This document shows, piece after piece, positions 48,407 through 61,014 of a stretch of 64,000 nt of DNA. The notes beneath the pieces are model-generated. The model was not told the DNA's origin and searched no databases. It worked only from the letters and a program-made list of their open reading frames with translations. This DNA is from Lentinula raphanica (lineage: Eukaryota > Basidiomycota > Agaricomycetes > Agaricales > Omphalotaceae). The DNA lies in assembly GCA_027919835.1 (NCBI GenBank), contig JANVFP010000015.1:434001-498000 (forward strand), read 5' to 3'. A program made the translations under genes and the position numbers. The stretch's first letter is position 1. The number at the start of each line of letters is the position of its first letter.

Positions 48407-48710
48407 ATAGATGTAGAATTATTTGTATTTTTCTTCCATCTCTTTTCTTTCTTTCTTGTTGTCCTACTATCATTGGTGCTCCGCATATTGTCAATCGTTT
48501 ACAAGCAATGTCCTTTGTATCAATTTATAACGCTGCTGGTAGAGGAAAACGATCCTCTAATGTTCTTCTACGCTAATGACATGACATTTGGGAGACTATA
48601 AATGCAGAATTCAGATTTGTCCAAGTACGACGAGGAGCAGATGAGTTGTTTGTGCCGAAAATTCGGCAAGGACGTAACAGCCACCAAATGTGCCTGTATT
48701 CACGCCCGCG
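48407..48710. other. Intergenic
   Basis: 3' flank of TEF1 (T-rich) and promoter of the small membrane-protein gene. No gene is seen. Confidence 0.5.
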
Positions 48711-49485
48711 ATGGCCAAGTCCTGGATTTTGGCTTTCCTCTTCGTCTCTTCATCTTTTGTGAGAAATCCTAATCGCATTCGTCGAGTCTTGCGCTCATCC
48801 TTGCATAGCTATGCTCTCAAGCTATACTGAATAAATGGGAAGCTACCAACTTTTGCAAATGCGAGCTTTGAACTTCGTCTTGATTAGTAGATTTGGACTA
48901 ATGCGCTTTACAGGCATATGCTTCCAGTCCAACTATTCTATCCTGCATCTAACTCTTCCTGATACTCCTTCACAACCGTGTCTCTCTTGTACGAAACAAT
49001 GGTGTTTGAACCAGAACCTTGCCATCTGTGCTGGCGCTTCTCTTGGAGATACAGATCCGGATACAGCGACAGGAAAGGAGGGTGATGTCGAAGCTCGGTG
49101 CTTCCGTGAGTACCTCTCTAGTACCATCCACCAGTCTCGAAATCTGAAAGATGATTGTCCAGAACGTGATTCACCGAGGGATCAGCTAGTAGTCACTATA
49201 TTTCTATTAGTCGTCTTTGGTCTCCTGCTCGGAGCAGGAATCAAGAGACGATTGGAAAAGGCCGGGCTTGATGTTGGTTCGACGTGGAATAATGGTGTCA
49301 CTTGGTGGGAGGTGTGTAGCATACGGCTCATAGTCGCAATCCGTCATACTCACCAATTGTTGTAGGATCTAAGGTCGCGTATGCCAGTGGAAGAATTCGG
49401 TCTTTCTCGGTTGGGAAATAGGATGGGCCACGACGATCGTAGAAGAAGAGAGGACTATCTACCTGTGTCTGATGAGGCTGCATAG
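48711..49485 (+). CDS. Single-span membrane protein with Cys-rich lumenal domain, function unknown
   Basis: ATG at 48711 (MAKSWILAFLFVSSSF) is a short signal peptide ending at a GTGAGA donor. After the intron the exon reads ICFQSNYSILHLTLPDTPSQ, PCLSCTKQWCLNQNLAICAG, with an N-glycosylation site and five Cys, then ATGKEGDVEARCFQRDSPRD. A single membrane span follows (LVVTIFLLVVFGLLLGAGIK), then WWEDLRSRMPVEEFGLSRLG and a basic cytosolic tail. TAG at 49483. C-x2-C-x4-WC-L-x-QNL and KEGDVEARCFQRDSPRDQ look strongly constrained, so it should be a conserved family, but I cannot name it. Four exons. The intron after the signal peptide is the least certain join. Confidence 0.66.
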
Positions 49486-49646
49486 GCATTCATGTATTTG
49501 TACTTTACCTCCAACATCGGTAGTATACTTTGGGTTTTTTAGGAGTCGCGAAACGCAACGGTCATGTGCAACGCAACCTTTCTTCTACGCCACGAACATT
49601 CCACTTTCATCTTCACAAAAAACGCCTCAGCAACCCTCACAAAGAT

Positions 49647-52600
49647 ATGGACTCCAATGATTTTGCATCCTTAGCTGCTGTCACACTCCAAGCTCCTTCT
49701 CGTTTGTTAGTTTCGGCATGCTGTCCAGATAAAGATTTGCTTGTACTCGTCACACGTCTTGGGACGCATGACCGGATGAGCTTGTGGAAGATACAAGGCG
49801 TGAAAACCTGGGAGATCGATGTCAGTGTCGATAGCGAGCACATCATTGGAATTGCGTGGAGTCCTGACGGTTTGCATTTTCTCCGCAAGCTCGAAGGTCT
49901 TGGGCTCATTCTCGACATTTTAGGACAAACTATCGCCGTCGCTCATGATCCTCCATCTATCACTTTACACTCTATTCAAGACGGCCACTCAGAACGCGTC
50001 ATCTCTATTCCTTACTCCGATGAACCGATCCCACACCTTACCGACATTTGGTGGTTTCCTCAGGAAAAGCCTGAAAAATCGCCAATACCGGACATATTCA
50101 GGAGAAACAATGTCATTGTCAGTGAAGGCCTTTGAATCCTATCTAACCCAAGATCAATATTCAATCCTTACCGTCCCTAAAGACAGGCAGTGCTCACTCC
50201 GTTCTGCGGATACTTCCCCAGTTGGACGCGTTACAGGATAAGTCTAAGCAATCAACGTATGATTTTTAGTCCATCTTCCTCTCCTTAATTTTGTTACCTA
50301 AAACCAGTAGCTTAGTGCCACAGACCTTTTTGCCTTTCAAGGTTCACAAACAACTGCACGTCGTGCTCCAGCTCTTCCCGATGTCATCAAATCGTGGCCA
50401 TCGTTGCAACCTGACCCTGGAGCTGCATCTATCAACGTGCCCAATACTAATAGAACGACAGAGAATGGTATCACAGATGATGTCGACGATGCTAATATAG
50501 ATAGCATACTCGCAGTCGCCGACCGTTCTGGACGTCTGTGGTGTTTCCTGGATGGGTCATATTCGATGGGATCTCTCAAGCTGAGCAATTCAAACCCGAC
50601 TACAATCACATCGTTATTCAAAAATCCTAAAAGCCCCGTCCTGCTGGCGTATCCAAACCACGGCGGGGTTTTTACGGACCTGTTGCCAACTCACGTATCT
50701 CTGTCCCTACTACAGGAAAGTAAATTCCGGGACTTTGCAAAATTGTCCACGACCGCGAGAGAGTTGTGCTGGTATGTCTTGCGGATCGTCGAAGAGATGT
50801 CTGCAGCTTGGATGGGCTCAGACACTAACACTGGAGCGAGGGAATTGGGCTCGAAGTGGCTAGCGACGTATGAAGCTAAGCAGCAAGCAGATTATCACGG
50901 TATGCCCGCTTTGCTCGTTTCTCCTGTGGGACAAAGAGATGGATATGTCGTTGCAGTGAAACCGACTGGAATCCTCGATCTGACGACTTTACTTGTGACT
51001 GACCGCGCAACTGAAGCTTTGGCCGATTACCTCGGTAGTAGTCCGCAGATGAGTGAGAGAGTGGAGTATCCGGTCTCGTTCGAGGTGGAGGATATTTGAT
51101 CTGACCGTAGGATTTTTTTCTCCATTTCGAACAGGGCATGCAGAAGTGGGAAGCTGCGGTCACAGACGCACTCGTCAAGTTACGTGACTATTCTCAGCGA
51201 CGATTAGTCCCTGCTTGCGAACGCCTGCATCTGGTATTGGAGGAGGTCCGAGGTTGGGCGTCTCTGTAAGTTGAAGTTGTTGGGACTTGAGTTCTCCCCC
51301 GGGTTACCTGACTTTCCTGATTTTCTATGAAGGCCGGGAATATACGCCGCGTTCGAGATTCCCAGTGAAATCGTGAATCAATGTCTAGCTATGCTCAGAC
51401 AGACAATTTTACTGGGTTCCTGGCTTACCGCTGCTGCTCGACGAGAACATTCGCGTTTCAAAGAATTCATGGCTTGGCTTCGATACGGCAAGTGAAAAGA
51501 AATTACCTTCTCTTTCTTCTTCTTTGGTATCTACTTCTGTGGCGTTAACGGCGTTATTAGAAACTGTGCGTCTTGGACCTCCCACCGACACCCCTAATTT
51601 GCTTCGACATGATATATTGGAGGTTAACCAATATCTCATGTCGGGACTTGAAAAGAGTGTGATTGACAAATGGTTCATGGGACCTGTTCCTACATTTGCA
51701 CCCCAGGACTTAGGGATCCCAGGGCACGATCTAACCGCGAGGGATGCTCTTGAGAGAGCTCGTGAGTACCTTGAACATCGAGTCCCCTCTGAAACACCAG
51801 TTGCCGTTCCACTAGACGTGTGTTATCCATCCGTTATATCATTTGAAACGGACTAAATTTCTGATCACTCGGGCAAAAAACACAGGGCTTTAATGACAAG
51901 TCTCTGGACTCTATTGAGCGTAACCTCTCTGCGCTCATCGGTGCCCTCGCCAGCTCTTGCAGGGAAGTCTTTGATCGCCCTTCGGCGATAGTCACACGGG
52001 CAGCCAGGATTTCTCCCAACTTTGGATCCGACCTTGGCCAGAACGCAGCGTCCTCGCACCCTACTCATCAAACTAGCCTCATCCGGGAGAGAACCACGGT
52101 GGATACTTCGCGCGAGGTGAGATGCTGTAACCCTTTTTTCTATTTAAATTTGTTTCTGTTCTTTTGAACTAAAAACTTTGTGTGCTTTCGCTAAGGACGG
52201 TTGCTACGTTCAATATTTAATGATACATGCACCTCCAGCCTCAACTTCGGAACATCGGTCCTTTGGTGAGTTCCGAGAATCTATGTCTAGCCCTTTTGTG
52301 TGAGTTAATGAAGAATGGAAAAAAAATTTGGTATGTCAAGTGAATTTCGTACGCCAGCGGTACGGACGTGACAATTCCCATGTCGAGCTCGCGGTGCTCG
52401 AATGTTGTCTCCGTCGAAGCGAAGAGGAGGATGTGGTCGGCGTGGATTTACTGGCGCTGGAATTCTTCGACGATGAGACTGTCGTAATTGTTTATCGGAC
52501 CGACAGAGGTGAGAGTACTTCCTGGCGATCGGGAAACTCTTTGTATTTTTCTCTTTGCTCACTTAGAGTTCAGGAGAAGCATATATTGGAACTATATGCT

Positions 52601-52960
52601 ACAGTGACTTGGAGTATGTGGATTTCCAGTCAGTGGGGTACGTAAGGATATCCCGTGAGAGCCTGACAGAAAGCGCACTGCAAAGTTTGAATGCGGGGCA
52701 GGTGAGTGTGTGTAGGCGAAGCCTGATAGATAGGATAGCTGAAACCAAATTTGTTGCAGTCGAGATCAGCTTATCTCCCGATTAAACAGAGCCGGGGATT
52801 AAAAAGGTGCAGGTCGGGTGCGGTTTCGCTGGCAGTAAATGGAAGAGTGGGACGAAGAGTGGCATGTGTGCTGGATAACGAAGGCACTACACTGGAGACA
52901 TTCGATCTTGAGGGCGATGAAGGAGAAGAAGGAGATACCACATTGGATGAAGATAGATGA
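49647..52960 (+). CDS. APC4: Anaphase-promoting complex subunit 4 (APC4)
   Basis: ATG at 49647 (MDSNDFASLAAVTLQAPSRL). The N-terminal Apc4-type WD40 region has LLVLVTRLGTHDRMSLWKIQ, GIAWSPDGLHFL and SILAVADRSGRLWCFLDGSY. The helical long domain follows (REHSRFKEFMAWLRYG, VDKWFMGPVPT, HDILEVNQYLMSGLEKSVID). The last exons return to the propeller closure: LDLLALEFFDDETVVIVYR and AVSLAVNGRVGRRVACVLDN, then an acidic tail, TGA at 52958. This WD40-helical-WD40 order matches APC4, a scaffold of the ubiquitin ligase that drives anaphase. Ten or more introns. Joins between 49.65 and 50.4 kb and near 52.2 kb are approximate. Confidence 0.85.
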
Positions 52961-53540
52961 GAACAACATCACCGCGAGGCTAGAGCCTAGAGATGATGGG
53001 AAAGTTTCGGGGAGGTGTATCTGAGAAAGGAAATTATCCGGAGATGTCACGGTTTTGTTTTTCTCTGTATGACGTAGAGCGTTCAGCAAACGACCATTCT
53101 CTTTCTTGTACGATGACTTGCTCTATTTTCCATACTCAAAGGACGATGTTTTTTCTACCAGAGCCTCAAACAACTTTGATCTGGTTAACAAGGCTGTATA
53201 CGCGCTCAAAGGTTTGTAGAAAGAGGTATGTGCTCTGCAATGTTGTAACGCGACTGAAGAATAGTGACTTGTGACAGAGAGAGTGACAATAAATAATAAA
53301 TGGAGATAAGGCTGAAAGAAGAAAAGGTAATATTTTCCAGAAAGGTATTGGACAGCGCCGCAAGGATTAAGTTCTTGTTTAGTTAGCCGATGGGATTGAA
53401 AGAGCCGCGGAGGGGACGACCTCGTGTCCTACTTCGAATTCTTTTCGTGGCATTTCATCCAAACTGTTTTAAAATCTCTTCTAGATCTCCGTTATAGGCA
53501 ATTTATACCTTGCCCTCTTTCCCCTTTGCCACTCCTACTC
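52961..53540. other. Intergenic
   Basis: 3' flank of APC4 and promoter and leader of the bZIP gene, with a pyrimidine-rich stretch before its ATG. No gene is seen. Confidence 0.5.
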
Positions 53541-54907
53541 ATGTCCTCCTCAACAACGAATACCCATCCCTCAAAGTCCGATGAACATCCCTCTCGTCTA
53601 TCCGATATCGCACTTAGGAAAAAAAAGAATGCTGACGCCCAAGCGGCCTTTCGAGCTCGTCGAAGTAATTACATCATTACCCTTGGTCTGTATCTCATAT
53701 CTATCCCCCCAACTGCTTCAACTCATCTCAGAACAGAAGAGTCAGTGAAGAACTTGGAATCTGTCGTCCGAGTCTTGCAAGATTCTTGTCGGGAAGCTAG
53801 TACCGAGGCCCAAGAACTGCAACAAGAGAACAATCAGCTTCGACAAGCACTCAGAGATCGAGAGAACTTCTGGAGAGCATTGTGGCCAAAGAGAGGTCAG
53901 AATTCGGATACCGATTCCGAGTTTCCTTCTTACCCGTCCCCACCGTCTACGACGTCGTTCAACAACAATACACAGTACCCTGACAACAGTCTTAATTTCA
54001 ATCAGTATCCTGCCTCGCCTTCCGTTCCATTTTCTCACCAGAACCAGCCATATTCCTCCTGGACTCAATCCAGTAGCCATTCATCCAATTCACCGCACTT
54101 TACAGAATCACCGACGTTGACTTCCGCATCCGATATGCATCTCATTGCAAATCGATATCCTGATGAACAAAAAATGCCTTTGGCTAGCATGGGGTCTGCT
54201 GTTCCCTACGTCTTCCCGAACAGTCGTTCCATCTCTCCATCTTCATCTACTCCCCCCTCTTCGTCCACAACCTCTCTGACCTCTCCTTTTCCATTCACCT
54301 TCAACGACACACAGAATGCCGTACAGGATCGCCCAGACTTTGATTACCGGCGTCAAACTACCCAAACCCACACCAGCGGCGAAGTCATCGCTTTGCACGG
54401 TGGTACCGCAGACGTTTCTGCCATCGCATCCGGTTCAGCAAACGACGGAGGCGTTCGCTATAGACTCAACGGCAACTCCCGACGCATGAACCTGGTCTCG
54501 GACCGTCAAGGTCTACTCCCGCTCCTTCCCCGATAACAACCGGTACAGTAGGAAGTGAGAACGGTTCCCAGCATGGTTCCCAGCACGGCAGTGATGGAGG
54601 CGATTCTATCAACTATACCAATCAGAACCTTTCCCGCCCACGTAGGATCGTGGCGCCTCCCTCTCGTTCGCCTTCGCCTGATTCCGCTCCTTTGTCCGGC
54701 ACGCTGGCTGTGATCAAGGCTCAGGCGTTTGGCGCCTTGCGTAGAACCAGGGTCAGGTCTAAGAGACCTGGAGAAGACCCAGCGAAGGTGTCTCGCGAGG
54801 TTCTTGAGTCCAGAGGCCTTGTCTCTCCAGATACCCTTCTCCAACCAGGACCAACTAAACGACGACGAATGAATGACGATAACGACAACAATCACACTCC
54901 TTCATGA
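53541..54907 (+). CDS. bZIP transcription factor
   Basis: ATG at 53541 (MSSSTTNTHPSKSDEHPSRL). The basic region is LRKKKNADAQAAFRARRSNY, matching N-x3-Q-x2-F-R-x-R. One intron splits it from the zipper (EESVKNLESVVRVLQDSCRE, then QELQQENNQLRQALRDRENF). The remainder is Ser/Pro/Thr-rich. The frame that carries the basic region and zipper ends at TAA near 54536. Another frame beginning around 54440 continues as HEPGLGPSRSTPAPSPITTG and ends PTKRRRMNDDNDNNHTPS with TGA at 54905. I assume an intron between roughly 54380 and 54440, or else a frameshift. Such proteins bind DNA as dimers in the nucleus; the target is unknown. Confidence 0.72.
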
Positions 54908-55673
54908 TGTCTTTTTTCTCCTAATGCTGTTTGTGCTTCTACACTAGAACGAGGACGAGGACTTGTAGCTTCATACTTACTAATCAACACTCTTTTTTGG
55001 TTTGTGCTCGTTCCAACAATTTTTTTGAGGGTTTTTCCACATCGGCCTTGTTGTTGTATAGATTATTGCATTGTGCATACACTGTTTATTGTATATACTT
55101 ACCCCCTTTGTATTGTGAATAGCTCTTCTGTATGAAAACTATCTCTTGGAAGTTCATCTTGTAAACCTATGCCTAATTCCCCATAACGGTCTTGGATTGT
55201 TTCCATATCCTCAAAGCAACATACATGCCTCCTTCGCCTCGTTGCTCGAAAATAGACTAAAATTCAGGGTGAAGATCGCTAACTCTCAAAGTAACAGTAA
55301 CAAGGCAGTCTACAAGCCATAAGAAGTTACGCTCGGACCAACTCCGCCACTAATGAACGATATGAACGATTAATGAATACGATTCACGAACAAATGAAGA
55401 TGAAAAGGCACCAGAAGAACGAGATCCATCTCATGGCGCCTTGATCGACCATCGCTAAAGTCAAAAACGTTCCGAGCCAGCCCAACTTGCGAACAGAAGA
55501 GCACCCCCCCCAAAGATATCTAACCGAACGTGAATCCGTGATCATCGTGCATAGCATCATACTTCATACATACATGCTACACTAGTACTCAGATATGCAA
55601 AGATGAACGAGACGAGGCTTTGTTGGGTTTCAACAAGAATCTGCCTCTAGATTTACAAAGGACTTGAAGCCTA
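54908..55673. other. Intergenic between convergent genes
   Basis: 3' flanks of the bZIP gene (+) and GPI2 (-). T-rich at the left. No gene is seen. Confidence 0.5.
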
Positions 55674-56932
55674 TTAGTTCACTTTTGGGATAGCAACATC
55701 CCAAGGGCCTCTGATTTCACTGCGAGGTGAACAATGTTAGTAGGTGATACTCGGCTGGGTATTATGAATGTTACAACCCACTTTTTATACTTCTGTGCCC
55801 ACACCAACACCGCAGGAGCGAGGAATGTGACTGCGAGCAGGACGAACAAGAAAAGAAAGGCAATCGTGCTTGAGAGCGGTGCTGCCAAAACGAGGGAAGA
55901 GATCGAAAGAGCGAATGTTAGGATAGCCTGGATCGCCCGTGTTGATACTTGATATGTACAGAAAGTCTATAGAAGGTTCAAATGAGAATCAGCCGGTGAT
56001 GACGCTCTCTTGGAAAACAACAGTTGAAACGAACTTGGAGTTGGAGTCGGCGTCTTAGCATCGGAAATAGGGTGAATGATTGCACGGAGAACTGGATTAG
56101 AGCAAAGACAGCCAGGTCATTAGACAATCTAGAAGCAAGGACGACCGAAGAAGATATGGCTGCATTCATAGACAGGACGGAGGTCAGCCTAGAGGAGGAA
56201 AGAACTCAACAGTGAGGCTGCCAATCGTAGATGCCACATTGTGTGGGTCCTCTCTCTTACCTTTCGGGTCTACCTTGACGCACTGGGTTTGATGATCCAT
56301 AGTCGGCCAACAGTATGTTTAAAATGAAGAGACATGCCGAGAGAGCCCAGATGGAATCAGACGACGTGGCCGCAGACAGCGTTCGTAAGACCGGAGACAA
56401 GGACATTAGAGCGAGGAATATCAAAATGGATGATTTCAGTGTTTTTACGCCTGTTGATTGAGAACCGTTGAATGCGGTGTTAATGAAAAAGGGGAAGAAC
56501 AGCAGAGAACGAATCGCGTACGGTCATGATGAACGCGTTCATTTCGTTTACTGCCGTGAATGTTGTGACTAGGGCTTTGGGTATAACGAAGGATTTCCCA
56601 TAGGATGTACCCAACGAAGAAGGAGCCTAATGAGGAGAAGATGAGAACACGGGGATCCAGAGAATGGTCCTTGAGCCGGACGAAGATGCAGATAAATATG
56701 AAGATAGTTGCTAGGTGTTGAGTAAGTGGTGTTGATAGATGAACGAGAGGCCAATAAGTGTATGGCCTGAAGTTTGCTTGAATAGAATGAGAAAGCGTTC
56801 AGTGTGTCAAAAATGAGGCTACGTACGATTTTTTCGTAGTGAGGACTCCAAAGCACCTTCCGGAATGTAATTATCAGGGTAAGGCTGTCTCTTCCACAAA
56901 ACTTTCTCCCATGGCGGTAGTTCGGTGCTCAT
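55674..56932 (-). CDS. GPI2: GPI-GlcNAc transferase subunit GPI2 (PIG-C)
   Basis: ATG at 56932 gives MSTELPPWEKVLWKRQPYPD and NYIPEGALESSLRKN, the family's conserved cytosolic start. After introns come hydrophobic segments: LATIFIFICIFVRL, VLIFSSLGSFFVGYILWE, SIWALSACLFILNILLADYG, SMNAAISSSVVLASRLSNDL, AVFALIQFSVQ, and LSSTIAFLFLFVLLAVTFLA. The final exon ends RGPWDVAIPKVN, TAA at 55674. GPI2/PIG-C is a multi-span ER protein of the complex that makes GlcNAc-PI, the first step of GPI-anchor synthesis. About six exons. The order and the GPWDVA-P-K-V end match the family well. Confidence 0.87.
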
Positions 56933-58009
56933 TCATCAGAAGAAGCCAGCCAACCAGCAGCTCAATAAAAAATTATATCGGACGTCGTGGTAGGAAAGAA
57001 AGATGTAATCATCTACATCAAATATCAAATGGTGAAAGGGTAGTCTCCTAACATCAACTCGTGTTCTACTAGCAACATCGTATCCCCTTGAGTTCCATTC
57101 GACTCTACAAAACCTTCGGACCGATAGAGATTGAAGCTTGATGTGGCAAAGCGCATGTTTGATCCTAGATAATAGGAAATGCCTGACCAGCTCAACGTGT
57201 TCAATTTATGTTCAAGTACATTGGTATGAAGATGCGGTTATCAATCACACTGCAAGGTTATGGGGATCTCTGGTATAGGATATGACAATCCTCCGTTCAT
57301 CCTGTATATCCATCTGAATGGTTCGTTGACCGCCGCCGGTGATCTCTTACAGCGTGCTAATCCCACTGAAGAGAGTGGAGAAAAGTCTTGAGCGATGGTT
57401 TCCCCGAAAGGTATCTTTGACAACGCTTACCACTATTCTCTCCTCCTGTTGCGGCTCTGGTACAGCCTTTGCAGGTTTTGAAGCTTGCGCAGCCAATTTA
57501 CCTCGATTTGGATTTGATGCATGAGTCCCCCGCATCTGCGACTAGGTTCTTATGTGTGAGGGTATGGAAGGCAAAAGAAGGCAAGGGGGGAGGAAACACA
57601 CAGCCTTCAGACGTCGTTCTGCAGCTTCTGCCTTTCAGCACCTCAAAATTTAGGCCAGCGAAGATGGGTCGAGAATCCGAAAAGTACGAACCGCGGCAGC
57701 ACGAGGATCGGTTTGATTCGTAGGGGGAGGGCCGTTATTGTTATTATCTGACCTCGACCCGAGCACAGTGTGTCCACCGGAATGCGTAGAAGGTTTAGAG
57801 CAAATCGAGCCCATCGTGGCTCACGTCAGAAAAAGCAAAATAGGCGCGGGAGCACTACATAATTGATCTTCCATCACACGAGTTTTCTCAAGAACTCAGA
57901 AGCACAAAAATACCCGGAAAATGGGGTTAAAATCGACCAAAAAATTCAGATACCGCTCCAACAGGGTGATTGCTCGTAGGTACAAGATTGCAATGCGACT
58001 GCTGCGTGT
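56933..58009. other. Long intergenic stretch, possible small unresolved gene
   Basis: On the minus strand around 57540-57241 several frames are open, with possible splice sites (GTAAGC near 57434) and a candidate end DIQDERRIVISYTRDPHN followed by LAV and TGA. I could not join them into one convincing protein. The remaining sequence holds the 5' flank of GPI2 and the 3' flank of DRS1. Confidence 0.35.
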
Positions 58010-60692
58010 TCACTTGGCTTTCCGTTTCGTCCCCTTCTTTTTGCCCATGCCTCCTATGATATCTCCTTTTTTAGCTCGTGCGCCCTCATGTCGACTTTGT
58101 CCTAGATCTCGTTCAAACCCTCCCCCTCTTCCGGGAACTAGCTTTCTTCGGATCTTTTTCTTCTCTCTTGTTTTTGAAGCCTTAACGGGATGTCGTTCGG
58201 GCTCTCCGATTTTAGAAGGTCGCATGCTCTTCTTAGCAGATCGAATCGCAGATTTTATAGCGCCCTCGTTCCCCGTCTCATGATCTTCTTCCCTGGCCAA
58301 CTTCCGCCTTTTTGCTTTCCGAGAAAGACCAGAAAACTTGTCACGCTTGGGCTAGTAGTGACAGATATCATTCAGTTTCCTATTCTTGACTTAAAAAAAA
58401 ACATTCACTTTGGTCTCTTGAGCAGGCGCCTTTTGTTTCCCTTTCCCAACGGAACCTTCATGCCCTGCCTCGTACTGTGCTTTACTGACAGCTATTCAAA
58501 CGGTCAGAATGAATCGCTTGGAACCCAGCGGTGATTTCAATTACCTTCGGCGTTTTTCTTCTCCTTCTCCGTCTGGAACCACGTCCGTGCGGGTCTCGAG
58601 AAAATCTCAGCTTCATGTTCAATGAGGTTCTGACCTTTCTTCAGTTCCATTTCGGCTTGTCGTAGCTGAACGTTCTCGATCAATGAAATTCAATATCGCG
58701 AAAGACCGTCAGTATACATACCTGTTTTTCTTCCTTCTCTTCGCGCAGAATTTCGGAAATTTCTTCCTTGAGATCCTCGAGTCTCTCGGCCCATTTACTG
58801 ACCGCATCCTGAGGGACGATTCTGTGACGGATTTTATCTTTATCTGACCCGTGCTTGATAGCTGCCTTCAGCATTTTTCGATCTGCCTCACCAACCAATG
58901 TGACAGATCTACACAAAATTGAAGCACAATAGAAAGATAACTAAAAGCGCTACTGACCGTCCTTTGTTCCCGGCACGAGCAGTCCTACCAACTCTGTGCA
59001 AATATTGGGCAACTTGTCCGGGCATATCAAAGTTGATGACCGTTTCAACGCCCTTGATGTCGAGACCACGAGCGGCCAAATCGGTAGCCATAAGATAGTC
59101 TACCTGACCATCTCGAAATTGTTGGAGGGCTCTTAGTCGCTATCGACAGTCGCACATCTTAGTAGGCGGCAAACGACAAGATCGAGTCACATACCTGTTC
59201 CTGTGTGAGATCACCATGTAATTCATCGCATTTCATTCCCAGTAAGGAGAAAACAATACGCATCTGATGCGCAAGTTTTTTACTGCGATAGAAAATGATC
59301 ACATTATTCTTGAACGTCCGTTTGCAGAGTGTGACCAGCATGGCAGAGCGCTCTGACTCCTTCGCCGCACGCACCCGCACGAATTCCTGTGTCAAGTTGC
59401 GAGCGACACTTTTCTTTGGATCGACAAAGATCCGGACGGGTTTGTTCAGTGACATTTTCACGAGCTCGTCGACAGAGTCGGTCATTGTGGCGGAGAACAG
59501 CATGGTTTGTCGGGACTTTGGACAGGATTTTATAATTTCGGCAAGCTCGTCTGCAAATCCATCTGATAACATTCTATCAGCCTCATCCAGGACGAGGATA
59601 TCAAGATTATCAAGGGTGAAAGACGGAGAGTTGTGAATATGGTCGATGAGTCTCCCTGGGGTGGCAATGACTATGTCTGGCCGATTCCTAAGAGATGCCT
59701 CCTGTGACTTGATGGACATTCCACCTAGACAATTACCTTAGAGGACGAGAAGAGCGATATATCGAAGGACATACCGACAACAACACAGAACGTTATATCC
59801 GTATGTGTTCCGAGCTTCGTCCCTACATCATAGCACTGTACGGCGAGTTCTCGTGTAGGAACGAGGATGAGACAGCGCGTAACAGCAGCATTTTTGCCTT
59901 TTTCACGATACAATAGACGTTCTAGCATGGGTATTATGAACGCGGCGGTTTTACCGGATCCAGTCTGTGCACCACCAACAATATCCTTTCCGAGAAGAGC
60001 CACAGGTATTGTGGCGGCCTGTATAGGTGTAGGATGATGAAAGCCTAACGAAGTGAGAGACTTAATGATTGGCCGAGAGATGTTCATGGTCAGGAAGGAC
60101 TCATGAGTGTCGGAAGGACCAACTTCGGAATCAAAGAATGCTGCTTTACGTTCCTTTTCCGCCTGTGTTTCTGGTTCAGAATCGTCTGAAGAAGATTCCG
60201 CGTCGTCAAACTGTTCTTCATTGGGGTCCGAGGCAATTTCGTCTCCTTCAGTATCATTTTCACCCTCATCAGAAGTAGCCAAGGGGTCGTCCTCTTCGTC
60301 CTCTTCGTCTTCTTCAATGCCGCCAAATCCATCGACGTCTGCCGAGTCCTCTTCTTCCTCATCAGATCCTTCGTCATTCTCTTCGTCGGGCTCCCTTTTG
60401 CGTTTTGCAATCTTGCGGCGAGCAATGATGTCGTCCACAGATATTGGTTCCTAAGTATCAGGTAGTGAGAGGGGGTAGCAAAGCATAGCAGTAAAAGTAT
60501 GTTCACTGGTCTAGTCCCTTTCACAATGTCTGGTTCATCGATTCGATCCTCTAGTAGGTCAGAATATGGATCTCCGGTCAAGTCAAAAGTGAAGTCCGGA
60601 TTCAACAATTCGTCTTTAACCGCTTTCTGGGAGTATGTTTCCAGAGGGATATCCTCTGTGTCAGAGTCGATGGTCATCACGTAGGTCGACAT
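58010..60692 (-). CDS. DRS1: DEAD-box RNA helicase DRS1 (DDX27 type), ribosome biogenesis
   Basis: ATG at 60692 ([20 protein letters not shown]). A long acidic region precedes the Q motif ([20 protein letters not shown]). Motif I is [12 protein letters not shown], Ia PTRELAVQ, Ib [64 protein letters not shown] and [12 protein letters not shown]. The C terminus is Lys/Arg-rich with [19 protein letters not shown] and ends [13 protein letters not shown] at 58010. Drs1 acts in the nucleolus on 27S pre-rRNA and 60S assembly. About eight exons, all motifs intact. Length fits the family. The Glu/Asp tracts create Ser-rich shadow frames on the plus strand. Confidence 0.95.
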
Positions 60693-61014
60693 CTTGCAGA
60701 TGTTCGACGTTCCGAGGATGGAAGCAACCCAGCTGGTAGTACTGAGAATCAGATGAACAAGCCTTGGATTAGGCGCCCGTAGTCCAAAATTTGGAAAAAT
60801 TCCAAGTTCACGTCATAACCGAAGGAATTTTTTGTTTCAATTTGAATCCATCCATTTCTTGCAGGGCAATGCGAGAAGAATAAGTAACATAAGAGAAAGT
60901 TACATATGTAGTTGGCGTAGCAGCCAGAGCAAACAGACAACGATGAGAAAGAATACATGATCCAGGAGAGGTATATACTGTAAGAGACTTGACGAGAGCA
61001 TAGAGGAAATTTAT
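60693..61014. other. Intergenic
   Basis: Promoter side of DRS1 and 3' flank of the RasGEF gene. No gene is seen. Confidence 0.5.

Noticed and set aside
60107..60454. Ser-rich plus-strand frame opposite DRS1
   Set aside because: Antisense image of the acidic region of the helicase.
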